This document shows positions 44,857 through 55,163 of a DNA stretch of 64,000 nt, piece by piece. Within the stretch, counting starts at the first letter, position 1, and each line of letters begins with the position of its first letter. The notes under the pieces were generated by a model. It worked only from the letters and a program-made list of their open reading frames with translations. It searched no databases and had not been told where the DNA came from. Both the position numbers and the translations under genes were made by a program. The stretch covers positions 1 through 64,000 of the forward strand of contig JABLXJ010000001.1 in NCBI GenBank assembly GCA_013178125.1, read 5' to 3'. This DNA comes from Bacillota bacterium (lineage in GTDB: Bacteria > Bacillota > SHA-98 > Ch115 > JABLXJ01).

Positions 44857-46077
44857 ATGGAGACCTTCGCGTTCATTGCCCATCCTCACGAGGTCCGAGT
44901 CCGGGGCGTGGTCCTCGAGCCTCCCGCCCTCAAGCGCCTGCATGCCCGGGCGGTCGAGGGCCTCATGCGTTTCGTGCCGCCGTTTCCCGCATCGCGAATC
45001 ACAGGCGTGCGGTCCAGGGCGGGCGGGGAAACCGAGGGGTGGATCGTGTCATGCCCCCTGACCCTGCGCCAGATGGATACCTATTCGGGCGAGTTCTTAC
45101 GTCGCAAGGTTATGCAGGGCTTGAATGCGGCCCGGAGGGTGGGGGCAAAAGTGGTTGGGGTCGGCATGGTGGATGCGATATTCGCGCGGCGCCGGATCCA
45201 GGTAGATTACGGGTCCGGCGTTCGCGTTACTACAGGGCGCGGACTGGCCATCGGCAGCGGGCTCAAGGGGCTTGTGATCGCGGCCCACGAGGCGGCCGAG
45301 GTGGACCCTGTAGATGCCCGGATAGTGGTGCTCGGTGCGGCGACGGCGACGGGCATTGCGTGCTCAAGGTTGCTGGCGAAGGGGGTGCGCTACCTCGCGC
45401 TCGTAGATTTCCAGGTGGAAAGCGCGGAGAGGCTCAGGGCCATTGCGGCGAGGCTTTTGCATGAGACGGGGCTGGCGGCCAGGGTTGCTCTGCCGGGGGA
45501 TCCTGGATTTCGGGACGTGATCGAGCGCGCAGATATTTTGATTGTCGCGTCGGACATCGCCTCAGAGCAGTTGGCCGGGGTTATGCGCGAACTCAGGATC
45601 CGGCGGGGTGCGCTCATATTTCGCATATTCCCGGGCAGGGATGTGTCGCGCGCCGCTGCTGATGCCGCAGCGTCCCCGCTCAACGGCGGCGGTGCCATTA
45701 ACGATGGCGGCGCCAGGTGTGGATATGGAGGTGTGCACGTGATGGATGATGCCGTACTGCAAATCCCCGGCGACTTTCGCATGGATCCCCCCATAGAGCT
45801 CCCGATCGAGACGGGGAGCCCTTACGTGGTCGAGCCCATGATACTTGCCCTCGAGGGGGTCGAGGAGGCTGATAACTTGCCGCCGCAGGGCGACATCGCC
45901 TTCGCGAGGTGGGTGGAGGAGGTCACCGGGCTAGCGGAGAAGCATGGTTTCGTGGTTACAGGGGCAAAGGTGAATGGCCAGACTATTTCGCGAGGGGTGC
46001 GCGGTGGGATGATACGCGGCACGATGATGCGCGGCGGGATGCAAGACGGCCATGCGAAATGCGGCTATGCAAAATAG
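44857..46077 (+). CDS. Rossmann-fold dehydrogenase/reductase (AAR- or shikimate-dehydrogenase-like)
   Basis: 406 residues. The N-terminus ('FAFIAHPHEVRVRG' ... 'FPASRITGVRS..GGETEGWIVSCPLTLRQM') and the central 'IVVLGAATATGIACSRLLAKG' resemble acyl-ACP reductase (AAR)-like proteins of Bacillota, often labelled shikimate dehydrogenase. The Gly-x-x-Thr-x-x-Gly turn binds NAD(P). Substrate unknown. Two low-complexity segments stand out: 'SPLNGGGAINDGGARCGYGG' and the Met/Arg/Gly-rich tail '...RGGMIRGTMMRGGMQ'. No strong ribosome-binding site. Confidence 0.7.
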   Translation: METFAFIAHPHEVRVRGVVLEPPALKRLHARAVEGLMRFVPPFPASRITGVRSRAGGETEGWIVSCPLTLRQMDTYSGEFLRRKVMQGLNAARRVGAKVVGVGMVDAIFARRRIQVDYGSGVRVTTGRGLAIGSGLKGLVIAAHEAAEVDPVDARIVVLGAATATGIACSRLLAKGVRYLALVDFQVESAERLRAIAARLLHETGLAARVALPGDPGFRDVIERADILIVASDIASEQLAGVMRELRIRRGALIFRIFPGRDVSRAAADAAASPLNGGGAINDGGARCGYGGVHVMDDAVLQIPGDFRMDPPIELPIETGSPYVVEPMILALEGVEEADNLPPQGDIAFARWVEEVTGLAEKHGFVVTGAKVNGQTISRGVRGGMIRGTMMRGGMQDGHAKCGYAK

Positions 46078-46151
46078 AGAAGGTGGCCGTGTTATCAGCA
46101 GCATATGGTTTGCGAAGTATATTAAGGGAATAATAGGCAAGCCGATAAGTC

Positions 46152-46180
46152 TTGACAAGGTCCAGCTCCTTTGACATAAT
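46152..46180 (+). promoter_or_regulatory. Promoter of greA
   Basis: TTGACA (46152-46157), 17-bp spacer, CATAAT (46175-46180). Transcript would start near 46187. Confidence 0.7.
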
Positions 46181-46224
46181 AATGGCATGATTAAATAGAC
46201 AAAACCTGGATATCATAATGTTCA

Positions 46225-46244
46225 GCCTGCCCTCATGGGCGGGC
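46225..46244 (+). other. GC-rich hairpin in the greA leader
   Basis: GCCTGCCC-TCAT-GGGCGGGC, eight pairs with one G-U. Not followed by T's, so not a classical terminator; might influence greA expression. Confidence 0.55.
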
Positions 46245-46318
46245 TTGCCACATGTCTGGGCTGGTGTGGCGGGTGTGATAGCGGATAGCGGAACTACGAC
46301 GAAGGAGCGAGGTTCATT

Positions 46319-46798
46319 ATGGGGGATAAGGAAATTCTCTTGACTCCTGAGGGTTTGCGGAAGCTGGAGAAGGAGCTTGAATATCTGAAGACGACAAAGC
46401 GCCGGGAGGTTGCGGCGAGGATCAAGGAAGCGAAGGAGTTCGGCGACATTTCGGAGAACTCCGAATATGAGGACGCCAAGAATGAGCAGGCTTTCGTAGA
46501 GGGTAGGATAATCCAGCTCGAGAAGCTGCTCAGGAATGCGCGCGTCATTGATGACGAGGATGGCGCGACGGATTCCGTGGCGCTTGGTTCGAGGGTCAAA
46601 CTAAAGGACCTCCAGGAGGGGGACGTGGTTGAGTATATGATCGTAGGCTCTGCTGAGGCTGATCCTGCGCGCCTGAGGATATCCAACGAGTCGCCGGTGG
46701 GGAAGGCTATTCTCGGGCAGAAGAAGGGCGCCATTGTTGAGGTGAATGTGCCCGTGGGGACGTTGAGATTCGAGGTGCTGGACGTCAACAGGGACTAG
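46319..46798 (+). CDS. greA: Transcription elongation factor GreA
   Basis: 159 residues, usual length. N-terminal coiled coil with 'LTPEGLRKLEKELEYLKTTK' and 'FGDISENSEYEDAKNEQ' (acidic tip Asp/Glu that stimulates RNA polymerase cleavage), C-terminal FKBP-like domain 'ISNESPVGKAILGQKKG'. It rescues backtracked RNA polymerase. AAGGAG stands before ATG 46319. Next to lysS as in many Bacillota. Confidence 0.96.
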   Translation: MGDKEILLTPEGLRKLEKELEYLKTTKRREVAARIKEAKEFGDISENSEYEDAKNEQAFVEGRIIQLEKLLRNARVIDDEDGATDSVALGSRVKLKDLQEGDVVEYMIVGSAEADPARLRISNESPVGKAILGQKKGAIVEVNVPVGTLRFEVLDVNRD

Positions 46799-46930
46799 TT
46801 TCAGCGGGGATTAATTGTATATCATAACATATAACATGACCGCATAATGACATGACTGCGTGAATACGGCCCGGGGTAGATATAGGTGGAATGGGGTTAC
46901 CAGGTATGATGAGCTTATAGGGCATGGTGA

Positions 46931-48691
<1,761 letters not shown>

Positions 48692-48848
48692 GCCGGGAAT
48701 GATCCATTTTGGCTGGATAGCAGGATAATGGAGGGTCATAGGTCGTAGGGGGATTTAGGGGGATTATAGATTATAGACTGATTATAGGCATTCGATTATA
48801 GACCTGTGGACCGCAGGGCAGGAAGATGGCGCGGAGGGCGATGGGAGT

Positions 48849-49505
48849 ATGCTCGTAAGGTGCCTGGCTGTCGGGGAGCTCGAGACCAATTGTTACATCG
48901 TGGCCTGCGAGAGGACGCATGAAGCTATCATTATAGACCCCGGCGCCGAGCCCGAGCGTGTCATGGCCGAGGTCGGGGGTCTGGGGTTGAGCTGCTTATA
49001 TATAGTCAACACGCATGGTCACGCGGACCATATCGGTGCGAACGGCGCCCTGAAGCGGGCGACGGGCGCCAGGATCGCGATCCATGAGAATGATGCGCCG
49101 GCACTGCTCTCGCCGGACGTGAATCTGGCGGGGTTTATGTGGCCCGGAAGGGCGGGGTTTTCGGGCCCACCGGCCGATATCCTGCTGCGCGACGGGGACG
49201 TTGTGCAATTTGGGGATGAGCGGCTACGGGTTATACATACGCCAGGGCACACCCCCGGCGGCATCTGCCTGGTCTCGGTCCCGCATTCGGATGCGGTCCC
49301 AGGTCCGGGACAGGTTTTCACAGGCGATACGCTTTTCCGGGCGGGGATGGGCCGCACTGATTTCCCGGGCGGCGATGAGGAGGCGCTCATCCAGTCTATC
49401 GAGGGACGACTTTTCAAGCTCCCTGAGGAAGCTCGCGTCTACCCCGGCCACGGACCGGAGACGACTATCGGAGCGGAGATTCGTTTCTGGAGGAATTTCT
49501 CATAG
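48849..49505 (+). CDS. Metallo-beta-lactamase-fold hydrolase (glyoxalase II-like)
   Basis: 218 residues. 'NTHGHADHIG' (His-x-His-x-Asp-His), 'HTPGHTPGGICLV', 'FTGDTLFRAGMGRTDFPGG' and 'VYPGHGPETTIG' provide the metal ligands of the glyoxalase II / YcbL-like group. It probably hydrolyses a thioester such as S-lactoylglutathione or a bacillithiol analogue; this cannot be settled from sequence. GGGAG precedes ATG 48849. Confidence 0.88.
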   Translation: MLVRCLAVGELETNCYIVACERTHEAIIIDPGAEPERVMAEVGGLGLSCLYIVNTHGHADHIGANGALKRATGARIAIHENDAPALLSPDVNLAGFMWPGRAGFSGPPADILLRDGDVVQFGDERLRVIHTPGHTPGGICLVSVPHSDAVPGPGQVFTGDTLFRAGMGRTDFPGGDEEALIQSIEGRLFKLPEEARVYPGHGPETTIGAEIRFWRNFS

Positions 49506-49708
49506 CACAATGGCTTCGGGATGAGTCATACCCATGCTGGTTTTCCATAATAAAACGTAATATACCATAAGCTTAGTGGCCGGCTTCTTTGGTGCTATTG
49601 ACTCGTGCCTCTTTCTATGCTAATATGATGCAGGGAGCGGTTACCGTAGCAACAATCAATATAGGAATGCGGGAAACGCCAAAAAAGGACATAGCACTGA
49701 TCTTTTGT

Positions 49709-49784
49709 GGGGGTGTAGCTCAGCTGGGAGAGCGCCTGCTTCGCATGTAGGAGGCCACGGGTTCGAATCCCGTCATCTCCACCA
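49709..49784 (+). tRNA. tRNA-Ala (anticodon CGC)
   Basis: 76 nt including encoded CCA. Acceptor GGGGGTG/CATCTCC (two G-U pairs), D-arm GCTC...GAGC, anticodon stem CCTGC/GTAGG with loop TTCGCAT, T-arm ACGGG-TTCGAAT-CCCGT. Anticodon CGC reads GCG (Ala). Confidence 0.95.
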
Positions 49785-49858
49785 TTTTCATTTCTATCGG
49801 CTTTTTTTCATGCCTAACAGAGCAGCGCCAACATACGGCAGCTTGGCCGCCGGCAGCA

Positions 49859-50713
49859 TCAGCGTGGCGGCGGCCTTCTCTCGGGCCCGTCCCTCCGCTC
49901 GTAGGGGACGGGTATGTATTGTACAGATGGCCTTCGCTGCCCGGGCTGCGGGTAGAGCTCCATCAGCTCGTATACCTCCCTCGGCAGGCCCACCTTTACC
50001 TGGAGGCCGAGGGCCTGGAGCTTATCCGGGGTTATGGGGTAATCGTGGGTCCACCGCCCCTCGGTGAGCGCCTTTGCCACCTTCTCGGCCTGTTCGCCAT
50101 CCAGCTTCTCCTTGAGCAACTCGAACACGAATTCATACACCTGGACCATGGCCTTCGCTGCGATATCCCCGAGGATCAGGGTTGTATCGTCGACTTCGTT
50201 TTTGTCCTTTTGCTCGATGGCCCGTAAGATGGATACCGCCGGGTAGTTGCCGAGCTGCGGGTCGACCGGGCCCAGCACGGCGTTTTCGTCCATGACGATC
50301 TCGTCGGCGGCGAGGGCGAGCATGGTGCCGCCTGACATCGCGTAATGCGGTATAAACACCGTGACCCTGGCTTTATGCCGCCTGATGGCCTGGGCTATCT
50401 GTTCGGCGGCGAGCACGAGGCCCCCGGGGGTGTGCAGTATTATGTCGATAGGCATGTCATCAGGCGTTAGGCGTATCGCCCTGAGGATATGTTCCGAGTC
50501 TTCTATGTCTATGTGCCGCGATAGAGGCAGGCCGAAAAGGCTCAGTAGCTCCATTCTATGTATCATAGCGATGACGCGGGAACGCCTCTTGCGCTCGAAG
50601 TGGTTTATGAGTTTATAGCGCGCAAGCTCGATCTTTTTCTGGCGGTAGACCGGCGTGAGGAAGGTCCACACCAGGAGCAGTATCCAGAACCAGTTGAGAA
50701 AAGTTCCGTTCAT
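49859..50713 (-). CDS. SDH-type (Clp-fold) membrane-anchored serine protease
   Basis: 284 residues. One N-terminal membrane helix ('FLNWFWILLLVWTFLTPVY'), then a Clp/crotonase-fold protease: 'PIDIILHTPGGLVLAAEQIA', 'AMSGGTMLALAADEIVMDENAVLGPVDPQLG'. The Ser of 'MSGGT' is the likely nucleophile and a later Lys/His completes a dyad or triad. This is the SDH_sah / SppA-related family; homologues degrade or process membrane proteins. Its C-terminus is Arg/Pro-rich. Convergent with tRNA-Ala. Confidence 0.85.
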   Translation of the reverse strand: MNGTFLNWFWILLLVWTFLTPVYRQKKIELARYKLINHFERKRRSRVIAMIHRMELLSLFGLPLSRHIDIEDSEHILRAIRLTPDDMPIDIILHTPGGLVLAAEQIAQAIRRHKARVTVFIPHYAMSGGTMLALAADEIVMDENAVLGPVDPQLGNYPAVSILRAIEQKDKNEVDDTTLILGDIAAKAMVQVYEFVFELLKEKLDGEQAEKVAKALTEGRWTHDYPITPDKLQALGLQVKVGLPREVYELMELYPQPGQRRPSVQYIPVPYERRDGPERRPPPR

Positions 50714-50825
50714 TATCCCGCCCTCCTGCCTGTTACCTAATTATTGGGGTTGAGTTGCTTATTGCTTTACTATATGGTGTGCATTATGCGGCCGATCTAG
50801 CTATCCTGTATCTCATTTCATTATC

Positions 50826-50854
50826 TTGAGTTTGGGGGGGCAATGTAGTAAAAT
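50826..50854 (+). promoter_or_regulatory. Promoter of glyA
   Basis: TTGAGT (50826-50831), 17-bp spacer, TAAAAT (50849-50854). The transcript would have a leader of about 145 nt. Confidence 0.7.
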
Positions 50855-50920
50855 ATCCAATGTTGATGAGTGATAATGATCTATTAGTGGTTAGCTTCCT
50901 GGTTTGTCGTAAATTCAACT

Positions 50921-50939
50921 CCCCGGGAACTTCCCGGGG
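50921..50939 (+). other. Hairpin in glyA leader
   Basis: CCCCGGG-AACTT-CCCGGGG, perfect 7-bp stem. The leader does not show the conserved core of known glycine, SAM or THF riboswitches that I could recognise. Confidence 0.5.
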
Positions 50940-51006
50940 TGCCCGGGCGGTGCCGGACCGTGTTCGTTGGTATCTTCTGTCGCTTAATCATAGAGGAGTG
51001 ATTCCA

Positions 51007-52251
51007 TTGTTAGAGGAAGTCTGGAAGGTCGATCCTGAGGTCGCCAAGGCAATTGAGGATGAAACAGGGCGCCAGCGTTCCAAGATCGAATTGATCGCAT
51101 CGGAAAATTTCGTGAGCAGAGCTGTTATGGAGGCTCAGGGGTCACCCCTGACAAATAAATATGCAGAGGGCTACCCGGGGCGGAGGTATTACGGGGGGTG
51201 CGAGTTTGTTGATGTTGTCGAGACCCTTGCGATCGAGCGGGCGAAGAAGCTGTTCGGGGCCGAGCACGCCAACGTGCAGCCGCATTCGGGAGCCCAGGCA
51301 AATACCGCTGTGTATTTTGCGGTCTTGAATGTCGGCGATACAGTTCTCGGTCTGAATCTTACACACGGGGGGCACCTGACGCACGGCCAGCACCTCAATA
51401 TTTCGGGGAGGTATTTCAGATTCATTCCATATGGCGTGTCCCGGGAGACCGAGACCATTGATTATGATGAGCTCCGCAACCTCGCGCAGGAACACAGGCC
51501 CAGAATGATCGTGGCTGGGGCGAGCGCCTACCCGAGGATCATCGACTTCGCCAGGATACGCGAGATTGCTGATGAAGTCGGCGCCTACGTCATGACTGAC
51601 ATGGCTCACATTGCGGGCCTTGTGGCCGCAGGGCTCCACCCGAGCCCCGTGCCTTACTCTGAATTTGTGACGACCACGACGCATAAAACATTAAGGGGCC
51701 CGCGCGGCGGGTTGATTCTCTGCCAGGAGCGCTTCGCCAGGGTGGTCGACCAGGCGGTCTTCCCGGGCATCCAGGGTGGCCCGCTCATGCACGTTATAGC
51801 GGCGAAGGCCGTCGCCCTGCGGGAGGCCATGACGCCGGAGTTTCGGGCCTACCAGGGCCAGGTAGTTAGAAACGCCAGGGCCCTTGCAGGCGAGTTGATG
51901 GCCCGGGGTTTCAGGATTATATCGGGCGGCACCGATAACCACTTGATGCTGGTGAGCCTGATCGAGAAGGGCTTGACCGGCAAGAGGGCCGAAAAGCTCC
52001 TGGATGATGTGGGTATAACTGTCAATAAAAATACCATTCCATTCGATCCGGAGAAGCCGTTTACCACGAGCGGCATAAGAATAGGGACGCCGGCGGTCAC
52101 AACCCGGGGAATGAAGGAGAGAGAGATGAGGGAGATAGCCAGCATAATCTCGTCGGTGCTTGATAACCCCGATAGCGCTGAGACGATGGGTGAAGCCAGG
52201 CAGAAGGTTCAGGCTCTGTGTGAGAGCTTCCCACTCTATAGTTCCTTATAG
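51007..52251 (+). CDS. glyA: Serine hydroxymethyltransferase
   Basis: 414 residues when started at TTG 51007, the normal length; AGAGGAGTGA lies 8 nt upstream. The frame is open for 49 more codons upstream, but these do not look like SHMT. PLP enzyme blocks: '[20 protein letters not shown]', '[15 protein letters not shown]', '[18 protein letters not shown]', '[19 protein letters not shown]' and '[15 protein letters not shown]' (Schiff-base Lys). It interconverts Ser and Gly with tetrahydrofolate. Confidence 0.96.
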   Translation: MLEEVWKVDPEVAKAIEDETGRQRSKIELIASENFVSRAVMEAQGSPLTNKYAEGYPGRRYYGGCEFVDVVETLAIERAKKLFGAEHANVQPHSGAQANTAVYFAVLNVGDTVLGLNLTHGGHLTHGQHLNISGRYFRFIPYGVSRETETIDYDELRNLAQEHRPRMIVAGASAYPRIIDFARIREIADEVGAYVMTDMAHIAGLVAAGLHPSPVPYSEFVTTTTHKTLRGPRGGLILCQERFARVVDQAVFPGIQGGPLMHVIAAKAVALREAMTPEFRAYQGQVVRNARALAGELMARGFRIISGGTDNHLMLVSLIEKGLTGKRAEKLLDDVGITVNKNTIPFDPEKPFTTSGIRIGTPAVTTRGMKEREMREIASIISSVLDNPDSAETMGEARQKVQALCESFPLYSSL

Positions 52252-52265
52252 CTTCCTCACCCCCT
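52252..52265. other. Short spacer after glyA
   Basis: Only a few bases separate glyA from the palindrome array; no terminator with a T-run is seen. Confidence 0.4.
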
Positions 52266-52493
52266 TGCCAAGGAATTTGGCAGGCCCACCGCCGCTCTGC
52301 CAAGAGATTAGGCAGATTAGCCTATAAACTCGACAAAACTGCCAAAAATTCTGGCACCTCTACGTGTAACCTGCCAAGATTCTTGGCACTTTCACCTTAG
52401 ATCAGGGTAAACTGCCTAGAATATTGGCAGGGTTACTGAGTAGTTGCCAAGAATCTTGGCATCTCCACGCGCAAACCGCCAAGAAATTTGTCA
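52266..52493. repeat. Seven phased 17-bp palindromes (candidate operator array)
   Basis: Sites at 52266, 52298, 52340, 52372, 52413, 52445 and 52477, each 17 bp and close to TGCCAAGA-N-TCTTGGCA. Sites 52372 and 52445 are perfect palindromes with 8-bp arms; the others have one to four mismatches. Start-to-start distances are 32, 42, 32, 41, 32 and 32 bp, i.e. about 3 or 4 helical turns, so all sites face one side of the helix. A further half-site TTGGCA lies at 52518-52523. The array sits between glyA and the por operon. Confidence 0.85.
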
Positions 52494-52517
52494 CTATGCA
52501 TATTTTTAAATGCATGT

Positions 52518-52546
52518 TTGGCATATGTTTCGTGGTAGAATAGATA
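52518..52546 (+). promoter_or_regulatory. Candidate promoter of the por operon
   Basis: TTGGCA (52518-52523), 17-bp spacer, TAGATA (52541-52546). The -35 is the same hexamer as the half-site of the palindrome array. Confidence 0.45.
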
Positions 52547-52674
52547 TGGTTATGGTTCAACCTCGCGATCTCGCGACCGTGCTTGCGTTATCGGGCTCAG
52601 GGCTTACTGGTCAGGCTCTATTAACGCTCACGGTTTTTGTTATTCTCAGGACCCAATTTCGGTGAGGAGGGTTT

Positions 52675-53277
52675 GTGGGCATGGGCACAGGCATGGGCAT
52701 GGGAAAAGTTTTGGAAATACGCTGGCATGGGAGGGGCGGTCAGGGCGCCAAGACGGCCGCTCTTCTCCTCGGTGAGGCGGCATCTGCTGCCGGCAAGTAC
52801 ATCCAGGCCTTCCCTGAATACGGCCCCGAGAGGATGGGCGCCCCCGTCCTGGCCTTTAACCGGATCAGCGACGAGCCCATCACGGTCCACTGTCATGTCG
52901 CTTCCCCGGGGATAATTGTGGTGCTGGATCCCACCTTGATACGCACGGGGAGCGTTACAGCTGGGGCGCCGGAGGATGCGGTCTACGTCATAAACACCCC
53001 CCTGGACCCCTCCGAAATGCGAAAGAAGCTGGGGGTGCGCTCGGGGAAGGTATTCACGGTGGATGCGATGCAGATTTCCCTGGATTGCCTTGGCCGGGCT
53101 ATACCCAACACCCCGATGATCGGGGCCCTGATCCGTGCGACCGGGCTCATGAAGCTCGAGGACTTCGTCGCGGATACAAGGCGCAAGCTCGAGAAGAAGT
53201 TTGGATCAAAGCCCGGCGTCGTGGAGGGCAATATCAAAGCCATCGAGCGGGCCTACCAGGAGGTGAGGGGTGAGTGA
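52675..53277 (+). CDS. porG: 2-oxoacid:ferredoxin oxidoreductase, gamma subunit
   Basis: 200 residues. 'IRWHGRGGQGAKTAALLLGEAA' near the N-terminus and 'FPEYGPERMGAPVLAFNRIS' are the gamma-domain signature of pyruvate/2-oxoacid ferredoxin oxidoreductases. AGGAGG at 52665 serves GTG 52675 or ATG 52681. First of four overlapping or closely spaced genes G-D-A-B. Preceded by the palindrome array. Confidence 0.92.
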   Translation: MGMGTGMGMGKVLEIRWHGRGGQGAKTAALLLGEAASAAGKYIQAFPEYGPERMGAPVLAFNRISDEPITVHCHVASPGIIVVLDPTLIRTGSVTAGAPEDAVYVINTPLDPSEMRKKLGVRSGKVFTVDAMQISLDCLGRAIPNTPMIGALIRATGLMKLEDFVADTRRKLEKKFGSKPGVVEGNIKAIERAYQEVRGE

Positions 53278-53825
53278 ATCGGGCGAATAGGGGAAATGGA
53301 GTAAACAACCGGGTTGATGTGGATGATGAAGTGAATAAAGTTAACGAGGGAAACAATGGAAACGTAAAGGGTGGAAACGGAAATAATGGAAACAGATGGC
53401 ATGATGGAGTTAATATGGATGAAAAGGGCTGGAGGGATGTGCCCATAGCGGGCCTCATCATCGAGCCCGGGACGGCAAGGGGGTATAAGACCGGGGAATG
53501 GAGGACCCACCGCCCGGTCTGGGACCCCGAGAAGTGTATTAATTGCTTTTTATGCTGGATTTACTGCCCTGATTCGGCTATCCAGGTGAAGGATGGGAAA
53601 GTGGCCGGCATAGACCTGGAGCATTGCAAGGGGTGTGGCATATGCGCACACGAGTGCCCGTCTAAGGTCAGGGCGATCAACATGGTGCTGGAGAGCGAGG
53701 CTGAGGCCGAAGATGGAGGGAAAGGGAATGAGGAAACCGGCGGGGAGGCTAACCGGGGTGAAGCCGACAGCGATAAAGCCGATTGTGGTAAAGCCGGCTG
53801 CGAAAGGGGGAGCGTGAAGTGGTAG
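53274..53825 (+). CDS. porD: 2-oxoacid:ferredoxin oxidoreductase, delta (ferredoxin) subunit
   Basis: 183 residues. Two 4Fe-4S motifs: 'CINCFLCWIYCP' and 'CKGCGICAHECP'. It hands electrons to ferredoxin. The normal protein is about 100 residues; here there is an extra N-terminal tract of about 45 residues, mostly Asn, Gly, Asp and Val, and an acidic/Gly-rich tail after residue 142. GTG 53274 overlaps the porG stop (GTGA); ATG 53415 would give the normal length without the tract. Confidence 0.9.
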   Translation: MNRANRGNGVNNRVDVDDEVNKVNEGNNGNVKGGNGNNGNRWHDGVNMDEKGWRDVPIAGLIIEPGTARGYKTGEWRTHRPVWDPEKCINCFLCWIYCPDSAIQVKDGKVAGIDLEHCKGCGICAHECPSKVRAINMVLESEAEAEDGGKGNEETGGEANRGEADSDKADCGKAGCERGSVKW

Positions 53826-55138
53826 CAGAGCTAGCAGAGCGGGAATTGGCAGGGCGAGAAGCGGTGAAGTTCATTGCCATGACGGGCAATGAGGCTGTGG
53901 CCGAGGCCATGAGGCAGGTCAACCCCGACGTCGTGGCCGCTTACCCCATTACGCCCCAGACGGAAATCGTGCAGATATTCTCGACGTTCGTTGCTGATGG
54001 GCTCGTGAAGACCGAGTTTGTGACCGTCGAGAGCGAGCACAGCGCGATGAGCGCAACCATCGGCGCCGCGGCGGCGGGTGCGCGCGCGATGACGGCGACC
54101 TCGTCCCAGGGCTTTGCGCTGATGTGGGAGATGCTTTACATCGCGGCGGGCCTGAGGCTTCCCATAGTTATGCCCGTTGTAAACAGGGCTCTGAGCGCGC
54201 CCATCAATATTCACTGCGATCATAGCGATACGATGGGCGCCAGGGATTCCGGGTGGATCCAGATATTCTCCGAGAATGCGCAGGAGGCTTACGATAACGT
54301 GATCCAGGCTGTCAGAATCGCGGAGTCCAGGGATGTCTTGTTGCCCGCGATGGTGTGCATGGATGGCTTTATCGTGAGCCACGGCATGGAGAGCGTCAAG
54401 CTGCTCAAGGATGAAGAGGTCCGGGGGTTCATAGGAGGGTATGAACCGGCTTACTCGCTGCTGGACGTCGACCACCCGATAACCGTGGGAGCCCTGGACT
54501 TCGCTGACTGGTATTTCGAACACAAGCGGCAGGAGGCCGCGGCTGAGGTCCCCGTAGCTGAAGTGGTCAGGAGGGTCGGCGAGGAATATGGGAAGCTCTC
54601 GGGGCGGAGCTATGGGTTGTTTGAGGCCTACAGGCTCGACGATGCGGAGGTGGCAGTGGTGGCGCTCGGCTCGACCGCGGGGACCGCGAAGGCGGTAGTC
54701 GATGAGCTGCGGCGAGAGGGCGTCAGGGCGGGGGTGCTCAAAATCCGGCTCTACAGGCCTTTCCCCGGGGATGAAATCGTCCGGGTCCTTTCGGGCGTGA
54801 AGGCCATCGCGGTGCTCGACCGTTCTGATACCTTCTCCACCATGGGCGGGCCAGTGTTTATAGACATCAAGGCCTCCATGTATGCCCCCATATATGATGA
54901 CTCTGTATATGATGACTCTGTGCATGGCCCTGTGCGTGGTTCTACGCATGACCGTGACGCCCGCGATACTGGCGCGCGCGATACTACGCAGAGGCCGGTT
55001 ATAGTAAATTACATCTACGGGCTCGGCGGGAGGGATATTGACCTGGAGCAAATTCGCAAGGTTTATGAGAGGCTCCAGGCAATAGCGACCACCGGGGAGG
55101 CCGGCCAGTGTGTCAGCTACCTGGGGGTAAGGGAATAA
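53819..55138 (+). CDS. porA: 2-oxoacid:ferredoxin oxidoreductase, alpha subunit
   Basis: 439 residues. 'AYPITPQTEIVQIF', 'VESEHSAMSATIGAAAAGARAMTATSSQGFALM' and 'DSGWIQIFSENAQEAYDNVIQA' are conserved in PorA/VorB subunits. A low-complexity insert (about 360-395, 'YDDSVYDDSVHGPVRGSTHD'...) lies before the usual C-terminal 'YIYGLGGRD'. GTG 53819 overlaps porD. The gene order G-D-A-B is as in archaeal and thermophile pyruvate oxidoreductases; the 2-oxoacid is most likely pyruvate but 2-oxoisovalerate is possible. Confidence 0.9.
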   Translation: MVAELAERELAGREAVKFIAMTGNEAVAEAMRQVNPDVVAAYPITPQTEIVQIFSTFVADGLVKTEFVTVESEHSAMSATIGAAAAGARAMTATSSQGFALMWEMLYIAAGLRLPIVMPVVNRALSAPINIHCDHSDTMGARDSGWIQIFSENAQEAYDNVIQAVRIAESRDVLLPAMVCMDGFIVSHGMESVKLLKDEEVRGFIGGYEPAYSLLDVDHPITVGALDFADWYFEHKRQEAAAEVPVAEVVRRVGEEYGKLSGRSYGLFEAYRLDDAEVAVVALGSTAGTAKAVVDELRREGVRAGVLKIRLYRPFPGDEIVRVLSGVKAIAVLDRSDTFSTMGGPVFIDIKASMYAPIYDDSVYDDSVHGPVRGSTHDRDARDTGARDTTQRPVIVNYIYGLGGRDIDLEQIRKVYERLQAIATTGEAGQCVSYLGVRE

Positions 55139-55163
55139 AGGAGACAGGGGGTGTTATTATACC

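Noticed and set aside
50855-51006. Possible metabolite riboswitch in the glyA leader
   Set aside because: Only one simple hairpin is clear; no conserved glycine, SAM or tetrahydrofolate riboswitch core recognised.
52266-52493. CRISPR array
   Set aside because: The repeats are 17-bp palindromes with short spacers of 15-25 bp that vary by a helical turn, and no cas genes are present.
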